The notes beneath the pieces are model-generated. The model searched no databases. It saw only the letters and a list, made by a program, of their open reading frames with translations, and was not told the DNA's origin. This document shows, piece by piece, positions 45,901-53,955 of a stretch of 64,000 nucleotides of DNA. The DNA comes from Diplonema papillatum (Eukaryota; Euglenozoa; Diplonemea; Diplonemida; Diplonemidae): NCBI GenBank assembly GCA_030068145.1, contig JAPJBO010000568.1:85487-149486 (forward strand), in the 5' to 3' direction. Numbering within the stretch: the stretch's first letter is position 1; every line of letters begins with the position of its first letter. The position numbers and the translations under genes were made by a program.

Positions 45901-48900
45901 AAAGCCTTTACTACTGCACCGTGAACGTGCTTGGAATGGGTATGTGCTCAACACCGCACTGGTCCCGTCTGCGCCGTGTTTCGGTCCTTTAAGCCACGCA
46001 CACATAAGGCGGACCATCATCAGCGTGGAACCTGAGTGTCTGCAGACAGGACTGCGGTGTGAGTCTGCTTTGTCAGGCGGCTGTTCGTAGCTAGTCACAG
46101 CCAGGACCACCCGTGCTACTAGAGCACAGGCGAATCCGTCACGGGGAGAAGGCCCCTACAACCGTGTCTGAGCAATCAGTTAAAAAACTCAGGGTACTCG
46201 CCCTGATTGTGACTGCGACTCGCTAGGCAGCACTGACTTGTCTTCTTTTTACGGTGGCAATCTGCGAAGTAAACTCCGCAGAGCACAGTGGACATGGGGT
46301 TGCCGTGTGCAGCACCAATGGTTGAAGTACCAAAAGGAAAAGAGTGCGAGGAAGTAATCCTGCGTGCTGAGGGCAGCAAGTCGCGTTACGCGAAGTACCC
46401 TACTGGAATGGGGGGATTGCAAGAACGTGCTTGGAATGGGTATGTGCTCAACACCGCACTGGTCCCGTCTGCGCCGTGTTTCGGTCCTTTAAGCCACGGA
46501 CACATAAGGCGGACCATCATCAGCGTGGAACCTGACACGCGCTCTTCACACAAGCCAAAAAAGGGTCGTTTTTATGACACTTTTTCGTGGAATGAGTGCT
46601 ATGCTGGTGGGGGGTTCCACACTTCTTGGTGTGCTGTTGTTACACTCACAGCGGGTGGATACGTCCACTTCCATAAAATTTAACTCGCCACTGAAAAATT
46701 AAAAAAGTTAGGTTTATCTCCAAAACCAGTCGACCCCTATCCTAGGATAATAGGTCCCCCTGGATAGTAGGTCTACCCCCCCTTTAACTCCAACCCGGTA
46801 AGATAAACATCAAAAGTGGGCAGAAGGTGCTGAAACTGTTGACGAGGTCGGTGGGTTTGCGGCCCCGTCTAGTGCGTGCAGATTTGTACGATCCAGGGCT
46901 GTGTGCACGTGAAGGTAACCCATACCTTACTCCTTTTACCAAAGCCGGATCACGAGCTTGTAAATCCTCCTCAGATTCAAAATACTGAACACACGTGGCA
47001 TCCGCCGCGAACCACCGACTTTTCCACGTTGCAGGAGTGTGCTTAGATGACATTCCAAGTTTGGCAAGCTCGCCCTGAATGGTTCCGCCATCTGTTCGTT
47101 TTGCTTGCTCGCCATCTCGCCTAAGCTCGTCTTCACATATTCGTGTTCGTTCTGTTGTCTCCAGCAGATGTGCTTGACTACGTCGAGGTTTCGGCTCGTC
47201 TGCGAGTGATCCTAAATCCGGTTCAAGGCACTTGATCTTTTCCTGGAACTCGGGGGTTCGACCCGGTTGGCCTCTTTCGCCTGCAACAAGTTCCCTTTGG
47301 AGCTGAACAATTTGGTCCGAAAGCTCGGTGTTGCGATTCAGCGATGCGCGCAACTCATGTTCGAGGCGTACAATTTGCTGGGTCGTCCCGGGGACTTCTC
47401 CCGAAGCCAGTTTTTCCAGCGCGACGATTTCTGCTCGGGAGCTCTCCTGGACATCCAGTAGTTTCCTTTCGATACGCACGGCGTCATCAAGTGCGTTCTG
47501 GTGCAGTGTTTCTACCTTCAGCCCAATACTGCGTATCAGCTGAGGTACGTTTTCTACTCGAGTTGCCACAGCTAGAGCATCACTCGGGGATATTTTCTCC
47601 AGGATGTCAACAGCTGCTGTCTGTGCTTCGTCAAGATCACTTTGCACCTGCGTTGCGGGGAATGGTTTAGAACACGTGCACGATTCGGCGAAGATTTCCG
47701 AGTTTCGGAGAACACGTCAGTTAGACATGGCAGACAGTACCCGGCTCTCATGCCGGCTTCCTGTTCAGGGGGACCTTGCATACTGCAGCGTGAGTTGAGT
47801 CGTTGCAGACGAAACTCGACAACGAGCAAAGCGAAGCTGCCGACTGAGGCTCCCCGACCCGGGGCTGGAAATGGATCTACGAGAAGTTCCAGAGCGAAGC
47901 TGCCGACTGCGTGGAGCTGAGCCTCGTGGAAACTCCGGGCTGAGCCCAGCCGCGGGACCGAGGCTCCCGGCCCGGGCTGGGAAAGGATCTACGAGAAGTT
48001 CCAGTGAAACAACAGGGCTGCAGCCATTCGCCACGTGTGGCCCTATTAACGCTCTTTTCAGGCAAAATCCGAGATCCTATTTACGTTGTTTTGCACTTTT
48101 CCCGCCTGTTTTTTGCACCCGTTTTGGATCGTAGCTACACCGAGTACTTCGTCCTTGGGCTTGTTTTGATGGCCATGTAATGCCCTCAAGACTTCTGTGT
48201 ACTAACAAGCATAAATATTCGGCGAGCCAAACTCGACCACTTGATTGCACTACTTGTATTATCATCCCCCAGTGTTCTAAAGCAAACACTTGATTCTTCA
48301 GCTTGCGTAGCGAGCCGGAAAAAAAGTATGCTACACCCAATTTCCCCGCTCGCGTAAGCCCAAAGAAACGGGTATGTCTGTCATGTGCAGACATCCAAGC
48401 CTGCTTGCTCCCTCCTCCACCACCTGCCACAGTGCAATCAGAAGTTGCCCCAAGCCCGCCGACCCATTTGATGCATTGTTGTATTCGCCCAGTTCTTCGA
48501 AAGACCTGCATCTTGGACACAAGATACTCAGTATCATACTATGTGTACAACTAAAATAATTAACGTGCTGAAATCAGTACGTTTAGCATGCTGAACGTAA
48601 GGCCTGGTTGTAGCCTGGTGCAAAAAAAAAAAAAAAATGCTAAAAAATGTGTTTGGGCAAAATCTCTATTTACATTCACGCTTTAGGGACCACACCTGCG
48701 ACGTGCCGGGCTCCTTTTTTTCCGTTTTATTTCTTCAAAATGTGAGGATTTGCCTCAAATCGAAACTGACGCTAACCCTATGCCGGTGGACTAGCATTAT
48801 AGAACTGTGAGAAAAACGAGGGAAGCAATGTCCAAAGGACTTCTTCGTGAACACACCTTTTGGAGAAGAATGCCTGCTTCGGCCGTCAAAGATCCAGCTT

Positions 48901-49712
48901 CCTCGTGGTCTAACTTCAGCGCCTCAAATTTTTCAAGGAGCTCGTGGTGCTTCTGCTTGAGCGTATCATAATCAGTTGATCCGCTGCCTAACGACACGTG
49001 AGCACGCAAGCCTGTCGTGTGTGTTCGAAAAGGATCCGAGAAACACGTGTTGTAGGATTTTCTGGTGGATGTGGGGATTTAAAGCCAGAAAGCACTATGA
49101 GCCCCTTGAAAAACCGACCTTCTCCGCGTTTGATTGGGGAAATTGGTCAACACGGACGTGCAGAACCTGCTGTGAAACACGTGCCCAAACTCGTTTCCCC
49201 GAGGTAAGGCAGTAACTCGTGTACTTACTTCTCCTTTCTGCAAGGCAGTGCTCGTCAGACAATACGCAGAGCAGAAACTCCCAAAATATGGATATGCGGG
49301 GGGAGTAGGTAGGGAGGGAGGCAGCACCTTCGTTGACGGCTTTCAGTGTGGTTATCATCTGCTCCTGCCTTACGAGCTCTTCTTCTTGCTGTCGCAGCAT
49401 TCGTTGAGAACGTTGTTCAGGAGTGTGCGATGGAGACGTGTCGGGGACGGAGTGCATAAGAATCGGCACGGGTTGTTGCGGCTGCGGAGTTGACGGTGCT
49501 AGCTGTGTTTGTGACAATGCCAACCGCGATCCGTAGCCGGGCACGGAACCGGTACTCGTAGCCGATTGGTGCGGGTACAGTGGTGGCTTCATCGGACGCT
49601 GCTGAGATACCCCGGGAGGTGAACCATCAAAAATCTGTGTGGCTGCATCTTCTTCTGTTCTGCCAAGATCGTCGTCTCGCATATACTGCTCGAAGATGGC
49701 CTGGCGATCCAT
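39925..49712 (-). CDS. PH-domain and coiled-coil protein, 5' portion (4 exons found), 3' end unresolved
   Basis: Exon A 49712-49328 starts MDRQAIFEQYMRDDD, a Gln/Pro/Ser-rich head ending in a coiled coil (RMLRQQEEELVRQEQ). Exon B 48987-48857 (DYDTLKQKHHELLEKF) joins in phase. Exon C 47647 to 46931 or 46926 continues the coiled coil (LVRLEHELRA-type heptads) and enters a PH domain: GELAKLG, then WKSRWFAADATCVQYF, with the family's Trp/Arg pair. Exon D, 40080 or 40096 to 39925, supplies the rest (AFVSSFRADS, TRCFYFGFIPKAD). A-to-B and B-to-C are phase-consistent; C-to-D has two consistent splice choices. PH domains bind phosphoinositides or proteins, so a membrane-linked scaffold is inferred. 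Intron C-D is about 6.8 kb and carries a complete DNA transposon. Exons beyond D were not identified. Confidence 0.75.
40131..40298. mobile_element. Palindromic MITE, ~168 bp
   Basis: The left end GGTGAATTTCCCTTATAT and the inverted right end GGTGGAATTCCCTTATAT continue as inverted repeats for about 50 bp (ACTTGAAATTTTG, TTCCCTTATATCCC). An extra TTCCCTTATATCCC lies in the middle. It sits in the PH-gene intron about 35-50 bp upstream (minus strand) of exon D, close to its branch-point region. Confidence 0.8.
41282..41610. repeat. AAAGTTCGGGCGAAG minisatellite, copy 1
   Basis: This begins with ATTTGCGCCGGTAAAGACC and GCGAGACTAGAGGCAG, then repeats variants of AGCAAAGTTCGGGCGA and AGCTAAGTTCTGGTGA. 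The same leader and array occur at 62941-63745. Its leader is the intact (empty) version of the target of the element at 61454-62939. Confidence 0.88.
41741..41966. repeat. Left subterminal palindrome array of the transposon
   Basis: This holds multiple copies of ACTTGTAAATTTTACTAG and the near-perfect palindrome CACTTGTAAATTTTACAAGTG-type core, in both orientations. They are densest at 41860-41966. Such zones in DNA transposons are usually transposase or accessory-protein binding sites (inference). Confidence 0.85.
42322..42585 (+). CDS. Transposon ORF1a, 87 residues
   Basis: It starts MSKAAPSPTTPSSKKRR with a basic cluster, then a helical region (IADFVELYCVKKADKEV) and stops at a TAA (42583-42585). 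Sense sequence continues immediately in the +1 frame (KNLAEVGDRDLYAIRR) into the next ORF. This gene is therefore probably split by a frameshift mutation, an unrecognised intron or programmed frameshifting. A DNA-binding accessory role is guessed from the basic N-terminus. Confidence 0.6.
   Translation: MSKAAPSPTTPSSKKRRTESAQLAAEESKQVGQCIADFVELYCVKKADKEVLHGPLKVLVGKILGISFGTRNGMISKSISTKFKGMA
42668..43315 (+). CDS. Transposon ORF1b, up to 215 residues
   Basis: The first Met is at 42668, but the same frame is open and coding-like back to about 42570, overlapping the end of ORF1a. A globular region (RYWCIVIENGCTIIPDG, FLREMVSRNFAVGEYCG) is followed by an acidic Asp/Glu/Ser tail. The tail overlaps a GTGAG splice donor at about 43304, so it may splice onward. 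No family is recognised. Confidence 0.6.
   Translation: MRSLPTPGAKATEAFKRLTQASQINLEECDMTQLYKACANDSMVTKSPSSRGRAAHTQRWPEITVLGERVFSEKEERPGRYWCIVIENGCTIIPDGKEPKLCGNTLEFTFLREMVSRNFAVGEYCGTYEVPPAQAIQHGQEILVEASGGVTQVNIPLANPKVHAGARVVQRSWKTSIKGEAADPERIPVVEDGDSEADVQQSESDNDSVVFRGEI
43697..45475 (+). CDS. Probable transposase with C-terminal C2H2 fingers, 592 residues
   Basis: This is the largest ORF of the 41732-45923 transposon. The first Met after an in-frame stop is at 43697, though upstream exons are possible. Acidic residues sit in motif-like contexts: ITADGYKPGN and GGDHAELWSLFRGVGGSGHRSAFC. The latter resembles the GD-x-L...GH-x-A...C second-aspartate block of several DDE transposase families. 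A Cys-rich C-terminus has three C2H2-like fingers (CIMCEKCF...H-x4-H type, CPACHKTT..., CPLCMKKF...). Fingers at the end may bind the subterminal repeats. The frame is intact, so the element could have been active recently. The exact superfamily needs a profile search. Confidence 0.75.
   Translation: MDLGMSMRQCAVLGSLVKEALGLSMGLSQKTLTGKEARFKAMAEDHLGNMWKSMEFLLSKFPFALHECPPAVLITADGYKPGNASRGAARQRLAIGGIKATRFLTVCDGPKPDFHGWWIFHCLPQLTAIQESTFVKKEFCIPLRKFLFGGDHAELWSLFRGVGGSGHRSAFCATPIDERLEHLHSCPRLSLQEMDARGFHCNIASRLMQPAYTVTPVLHDVKGIIRLILRTLPNATRAEEEVLGTTNGNMTGTQARDILRNLLSQTQGNQSVLCRAMDVLIYFRYQDIPVRFYCSEDKDSYRKDFLYAVLSYHVLMFALEWGNPGVTRSAYAHSLEHWFDAEDAHRLILSDELFEQCNGERKRWVSCTSQATMERDFQSFELQTKHLKEAGSKKRSMPDLAPAYRERLPHLYRYDTIFLCKCITNKCAVWKKAAESLEARLHHAGLSDHVCRKSGWGQKFRSLPDCEGELLKICFCRETPWHANLPDADDDDDVSKDSSEDEAAEHQCIMCEKCFPRVEGLFAHYDSQHRPKVTCECTTNCPACHKTTRKSGLSQHLLYTHAEKLTKLTCPLCMKKFGNGRLKDSHMREVHR
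45779..45906. repeat. Right subterminal palindrome array of the transposon
   Basis: This is the mirror of the left array: CACTTGTAAATTTTACTAG, AAATTTACAAGTGCACTTG and CACTAGTAAATTTACTAG motifs packed up to the right TIR. Confidence 0.85.
45922..46536. repeat. 114-bp direct repeat pair including an empty transposon target
   Basis: Bases 45922-46035 recur at 46423-46536 with a single difference seen, 501 bp apart. The second copy is preceded by GGGGGATTGCAA, matching the left flank of the transposon, and so preserves the uninterrupted target. Confidence 0.88.
46288..46683 (+). CDS. Unassigned ORF, 131 residues (doubtful)
   Basis: An open frame (MDMGLPCAAPMVEVPKG to GGYVHFHKI) overlaps the second copy of the 114-bp repeat. 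It lies in an intron of the PH gene on the opposite strand. It may be part of an older element or chance; no domain is recognised. Confidence 0.2.
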   Translation: MDMGLPCAAPMVEVPKGKECEEVILRAEGSKSRYAKYPTGMGGLQERAWNGYVLNTALVPSAPCFGPLSHGHIRRTIISVEPDTRSSHKPKKGRFYDTFSWNECYAGGGFHTSWCAVVTLTAGGYVHFHKI

Positions 49713-49737
49713 CTCTGGCGACGCAGAACCACGCAAG

Positions 49738-50953
49738 GACTAAGATTCGACTTTGAGTGACATCACCTTCTTCGTCTGCACCCGCCCTCCCCTTCACCGC
49801 AGTGGTGTACTAAGATCCTGAGGTAAGGTTCGGGGTTATGTTCTCATCCGAGACCTTCAGGGGTCCCAGGTATTTCAGGATCCCACACTGGTATTCCCCT
49901 GCGTCAATAAGGCGCACTCAACGTTGTGTTTCTTTCACTGCGCGGAGTAGACTAACGCCTCGATAAATTTCCGGAGATGGTCTACTACAGCGTACACCAG
50001 CTCCCTTCTGGTTTTTGCACCGATGGTTTACTCGCAACAGTAAACCTAGTCCAGGATATTACCGCTACCAGGTGTGCCCCGAGTCTCGAATTCAATTTCA
50101 ATTTCAATTTCAATGCTTTGGAAACCGCACCCGGGATAGGTTTGGGGATACGGTGCAAAGGTTCCTTGTGGTTCATCCTTGGAGCGTTTGTTTGTTTTCT
50201 GTTTTCTTTGGTTCGTTCTTTGTTCTTGGTATGATAGTGGGGGGTTCTGTGGGATTGTTTCTTGCCCGCCCTCCCCTTGTTCCGATCGCCGCTCTTCTGG
50301 TAATGATGTCCTGGCGTGCCAGGCTTTACCAGTCGCGGTCGGGCGCTGTTTCGCTGCCCGCAATCTCTGTCGCGGGCCGTCCGCCTATTCGTTGGGGTTT
50401 TTCCCTTGGATTTGTTGTGCGCGGGGGGTTTGCGTGTGGCTTCGTCCTTCGCTCGCCCTCCCTTTCCGGTGCGGTGTTCTGACGTCTTTTGGTAACCCTG
50501 GCGCCAGGTTTGCCTGTTGAGTCGGTCTCTCGTGTCGGTCGGGGGGGGGTTTGCCTTCGCTTTGGCGTGCAGGCTTTTCCTGTTGTTGTCGGGCGCGTGG
50601 CGCTGTTTCGCTGCCGCCGCCCGACCTGCTGCCTTCGCTCGTGGGGGTTGTTGTTGAGCGCGTGGTGCTTGTATCACTGAAGCCGGGGGAAATACTTTGT
50701 CTATTGTTAGGCAGGACTCCACCTCTCATGCGTGCATGGGGGGAAAATGTTTCTTGGGTTTGAAGAGCGCGTGGTGCTTGCACCACTGAGGCCAGGTTAT
50801 TTAACCGCGGATTTAGTGAAGGATTGTTCAGGAAACGGTCGCGAGCGAGACCCGACCAGGTAACGGCATGGGGGGGGGGTCGTTGTATAATGGTTTAGCT
50901 TGAAGGGTGTTGGAAAGGTTGAAAAAGGTTTTGGGGGTCACCGTCGGTTTGTG
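49738..50953. other. Spacer upstream of the PH gene
   Basis: This contains an ATTTCAATTTCA run near 50090-50113. It also has two similar GAGCGCGTGGTGCTTG...CACTGA(A/G)GCC blocks (about 50655 and 50765). Long ORFs on both strands in 50.0-50.7 kb are low complexity, lack domains and are probably spurious. Confidence 0.45.
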
Positions 50954-52480
50954 TTTTTATTATTTTTTTTTTTGGAGCGCGGGACACTGTACTTGCCATG
51001 TTGGTACAGCGGGGCTGCCGGTATCCGGTTGCTTCCGGAGCGGTAGTCCAAAGAAATGCTTCTTCAGCACACTGTGAACGCCTGTCTCACAGCGACACGG
51101 GACTGGCCTGCGCGTGACTGCTAACAGGTCCGACCCGGTAAAAAAACCCGCGATGCAGTGACTCTACCCCCTGCATCAGGGTGGATCCGCTTCGTCCGGT
51201 CACGCCCCACCAGATGCAATGACGATCCTTGCCACCCCTCGGGCTATAGAAAAGCTCAAGCGGTGGAAGAGGTCCTGGCAGGCGGCCGAAACGGTCCGGT
51301 CTTCACGGAGGGCGTTGGCGCGGGCAATGTGCCGCAGCTCCGTGATTGCTCCTGGGCACCAGGCCCCGAACGTGTCTACAACTAGCGGCACCGCCTTCCA
51401 TTCCCGCGGGTCTGGCTCATTGGCGATGATTGCGTTGTAGACACGCTCCTTGACGGCTACAGCGTACGCGGCTGCTGCGCCCCCTGGCTCTGCCGCCGCC
51501 CGGGCTGCGTAGTGCGGCTGCGAGAGTTGTAGGGGGTACGTGACAGCGACGTCAAGTAGGACGGTGGTGCCATCCCGGACGTAGCTGATGTCCGGGCGCT
51601 TGCGCCGCGCGTTAGCGAACACGGCTCGCTCGATGGAAGGACCGAGCAGTCCTCGTCGAGCGAAGTCGGCGACGATGTCGCGCAGCGCGTTGTGAAGGCG
51701 CGTTCGGCGGCCGCTGCCGAAACACGTCTGGGCGTGCGATCCGTTGACGTCGGTCGCACCGTGTCCGCAAAGGCGGCACTCCCCCGGCGCGGCCGCAATT
51801 GGAAGCCCCAACCGAAGCCGGACTGCCACCGCCAGCTCGGCCGGAGACAACCACATTGCGGTATCCGCCTCAGGGTTGCCGTACAACCACGCCGAAGCGT
51901 GCTTGCCGGAGCCGCTTTGGATCCGCGCCCGGATCCGGTCTTGAGCCCGGGTCAGGGCCTGACCCTGCAGTTGGCCGGAGTGGCCGAGCTCCTCCGTCAG
52001 CGACTCGAGAAGGTTCTTCCTCTTCTCGGTGGCCAAGGCGGACGACCATGCCTTCTGTCCTCGCCCCTCGTACTCGGCTCGTGCCTGCATGACGTCCTGG
52101 ATCTTCTCCAGGACGGATTCATAGGTTGCAAGGCGCGGGTCGACGAGGGACGCTTGGACGGTGTCGTCCTGCTGCCACGTGAGGTGTGGCAGCAGGGCCG
52201 GGGCCACGAGGGCGGGGAGATGCGGCCCCCCGTCCAGCGCCGCGGCGATGTGGGCAATCCCGCTCACGTCCGCACAGCTGTGGAGGCCGAGGCCGCCCAT
52301 CCTGACGGGGAGTGACGCCTGTGTCCACGACGCGTCATCGGTTTCGATCCCGGTGATCGTCGCGAGACAGGACTGGGTGACGCGGTCGATGCCCGCGTAG
52401 TCGAAGACGGGCCCTGTCGCGCGCATAAGGTGCACCACTCCAACGAAGCCGGCACAGAACTTCGTCAGCGTGAGCGCCAC
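50954..52480 (-). mobile_element. 5'-truncated non-LTR retrotransposon with RLE-type tail
   Basis: Its 3' end is marked by an A-rich tail (read on the minus strand) at 50954-50973 and a 3' untranslated region shared with the copy at 57360-57752. The reverse transcriptase core is absent. The 5' end abuts a long T/A homopolymer zone near 52499-52532, probably the junction of truncation. Confidence 0.85.
51200..52480 (-). CDS. C-terminal part of retrotransposon polyprotein: CCHC knuckle plus restriction-like endonuclease
   Basis: About 426 residues are open from a non-ATG codon. LPVRMGGLGLHSCADVS matches the region following the reverse transcriptase in non-LTR elements. A CCHC motif follows (ECRLCGHG...GSHAQTC, C-x2-C...H-x4-C). 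Then comes a PD-(D/E)xK-like nuclease signature KRPDISYV...LLDVAVTYP. This order (RT, CCHC, nuclease) is that of R2/CRE-type non-LTR elements, which nick target DNA with this nuclease. The RT catalytic domain is missing, so the copy is dead on its own. Confidence 0.85.
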   Translation of the reverse strand: MALTLTKFCAGFVGVVHLMRATGPVFDYAGIDRVTQSCLATITGIETDDASWTQASLPVRMGGLGLHSCADVSGIAHIAAALDGGPHLPALVAPALLPHLTWQQDDTVQASLVDPRLATYESVLEKIQDVMQARAEYEGRGQKAWSSALATEKRKNLLESLTEELGHSGQLQGQALTRAQDRIRARIQSGSGKHASAWLYGNPEADTAMWLSPAELAVAVRLRLGLPIAAAPGECRLCGHGATDVNGSHAQTCFGSGRRTRLHNALRDIVADFARRGLLGPSIERAVFANARRKRPDISYVRDGTTVLLDVAVTYPLQLSQPHYAARAAAEPGGAAAAYAVAVKERVYNAIIANEPDPREWKAVPLVVDTFGAWCPGAITELRHIARANALREDRTVSAACQDLFHRLSFSIARGVARIVIASGGA

Positions 52481-52762
52481 GTGCGCTCACGTGCGCCTTT
52501 TTTTTTTTTTTTTTCTGTATATTTTTTTTTGGGGGGTAATTATTTTTTCGGGGGTTCGCGTAACCCTTCTTTTCCGGAAGATAACGTTATCTTTTCTTTT
52601 CTCTCTGGCGCTCTTTTTCTCTCTATCTCTCTCTTTGGCTAGCAAAGCGACTATTGCGACCGACACCACGACCACACCCGTAATGAATGTGATCAAGGGC
52701 CCCCCACGTTCTACATGTTGAGCAGGGGTTGCCATGTAGCCCGTACCGGTCTAAGCCTTCAT

Positions 52763-52787
52763 GGGGGGGGGGGGGGGGGGGGGGGGG
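52763..52787. repeat. 25-bp G homopolymer
   Basis: An uninterrupted G run. Such a tract is prone to length error in sequencing and assembly. Confidence 0.95.
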
Positions 52788-53047
52788 CGTTGTTATTGGT
52801 GCTGGTTTTGTGGGTAAGGTACGGTTGGGGGGCCGCAGGAGGACAGCAACGACCCAGCAAACGGCAGAGCATTTCACAATTACGACAGCTCTTCTACTCG
52901 GTGTGCAAGCTACCCCGTCACCAGCGAGTCTGCTTGCTTGCTTGCAAAGTGCGCAGTGCGCGACCTTTGAGCGCAACTACACGGTACAGCACACTGACAG
53001 TGTGACTGACTCCCTGTAACAGCTGAGTGGCACTGTTACACTTGTCC

Positions 53048-53160
53048 GAAAACTTGGACCAAAAAAAGCTTGGACCCAAAACTTGGACCCAAAACTTGGA
53101 CCCAAAACTTGGACCCAAAGCTTGGACCCTAAGCTTGGACCCAAAACTTGGAGTCAAAAC
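53048..53160. repeat. TTGGACCCAAAAC tandem array
   Basis: About eight units of the 13-bp motif ACTTGGACCCAAA occur with minor variants. It is the same motif as at 36216-36620 and 56575-56680. Confidence 0.9.
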
Positions 53161-53185
53161 TTGCCCCCACAAGACTGCAAAAACT

Positions 53186-53186
<1 letters not shown>

Positions 53187-53269
<83 letters not shown>
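53187..53269. repeat. (GA)n microsatellite
   Basis: About 41 uninterrupted AG dinucleotides. The ERERER frames across it are artefacts. Confidence 0.97.
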
Positions 53270-53270
<1 letters not shown>

Positions 53271-53361
53271 GAGTTAGAGTGCAGGGACCATCTCTCCGAG
53301 GAGTATCCGGTCGCCCCACTACTATCCCGTACTACGACCGCTACCGGGGGGGCTAATTACT

Positions 53362-53460
53362 ATTGAACCGTATAATACAATTGAACCGTATAATACAATT
53401 GAACTTTTTTTTCGGGGAATCGGCGCATCCCAACCGTATAATACAATTGAATTGTATTGT
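53362..53460. repeat. Short ATTGAACCGTATAATACA repeats
   Basis: The motif AACCGTATAATACAATTG occurs three times, two in tandem and one about 60 bp on, followed by AATTGTATTG. It could be one end of an unclassified element. Confidence 0.7.
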
Positions 53461-53955
53461 TACTGTACGGCTGACACTTTCGCACTGCCGTTGAGTGTGA
53501 GCCAGTCAGTGAGGCGGTTTCAGGGCCGTTTTCGTTTCGGCTTTTTTTTGGAAAAGTCATGTTGGACCTCCAAAGCGGAGAAGAAATCTTAAAACGAGGT
53601 TTGGAGTGCATTCCGAACCCGGGTCTTTCAAAGGTTTTGAGCACGATCATGCTGATGTCGCTGGTGCCGTTGCTCGTGCCAACGTCTTGGAGCTGGCTGT
53701 GTGCGGGGATCATGAAGCACAAACATGGCAATGGGCCGGCAATCGCAGTGTGGCGGTGGCTCCGGAGCTGCTGAGCCAGCTCCGGAGTTGAGCTTCGGAG
53801 CCAGCCGGAGACACTGCCAATCGTCGGCATGGGGGCGATGGCCCATCGGATGGGACATCTTGTTATCCCCAGATTTATCGGTTTATCCGTCTGCCGCCAG
53901 CGCTCTCTGTCAAAAAGAGAAAGCAGTAAGTTCGTCGGACTGCGGTCGCCATGCT

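Larger units (their letters stand above)
41732..45923 (+). mobile_element. 4.2-kb DNA transposon with 17-bp TIRs and subterminal palindromes
   Basis: Termini are CACGGTGCAGTAGTAAA (41732-41748) and its exact inverse (45907-45923). Flanks are GCAAGAA and AACGTGC. A paralogous empty site GCAAGAACGTGC survives at 46420-46431, so insertion duplicated AA (2 bp). Inside the ends are dense direct and inverted copies of CACTTGTAAATTTTAC. Three plus-strand ORFs follow: 42322-42585, 42668-43315 and 43697-45475. CAC-initial TIRs, a short duplication and subterminal repeat arrays recall CACTA/EnSpm elements, in which such arrays bind an accessory protein. The superfamily assignment is tentative because the transposase is not clearly of that family. 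It sits in an intron of the PH gene, on the opposite strand. Confidence 0.9.

Noticed and set aside
49985..50786. 245-codon basic minus ORF and overlapping plus ORFs
   Set aside because: Low complexity, no domain, and it overlaps simple ATTTCA repeats. Three mutually overlapping frames are equally open, suggesting base composition alone.
53083..53366. ORFs with long Glu-Arg runs
   Set aside because: They are translations of the (GA)n microsatellite and the ACTTGGACCCAAA array.
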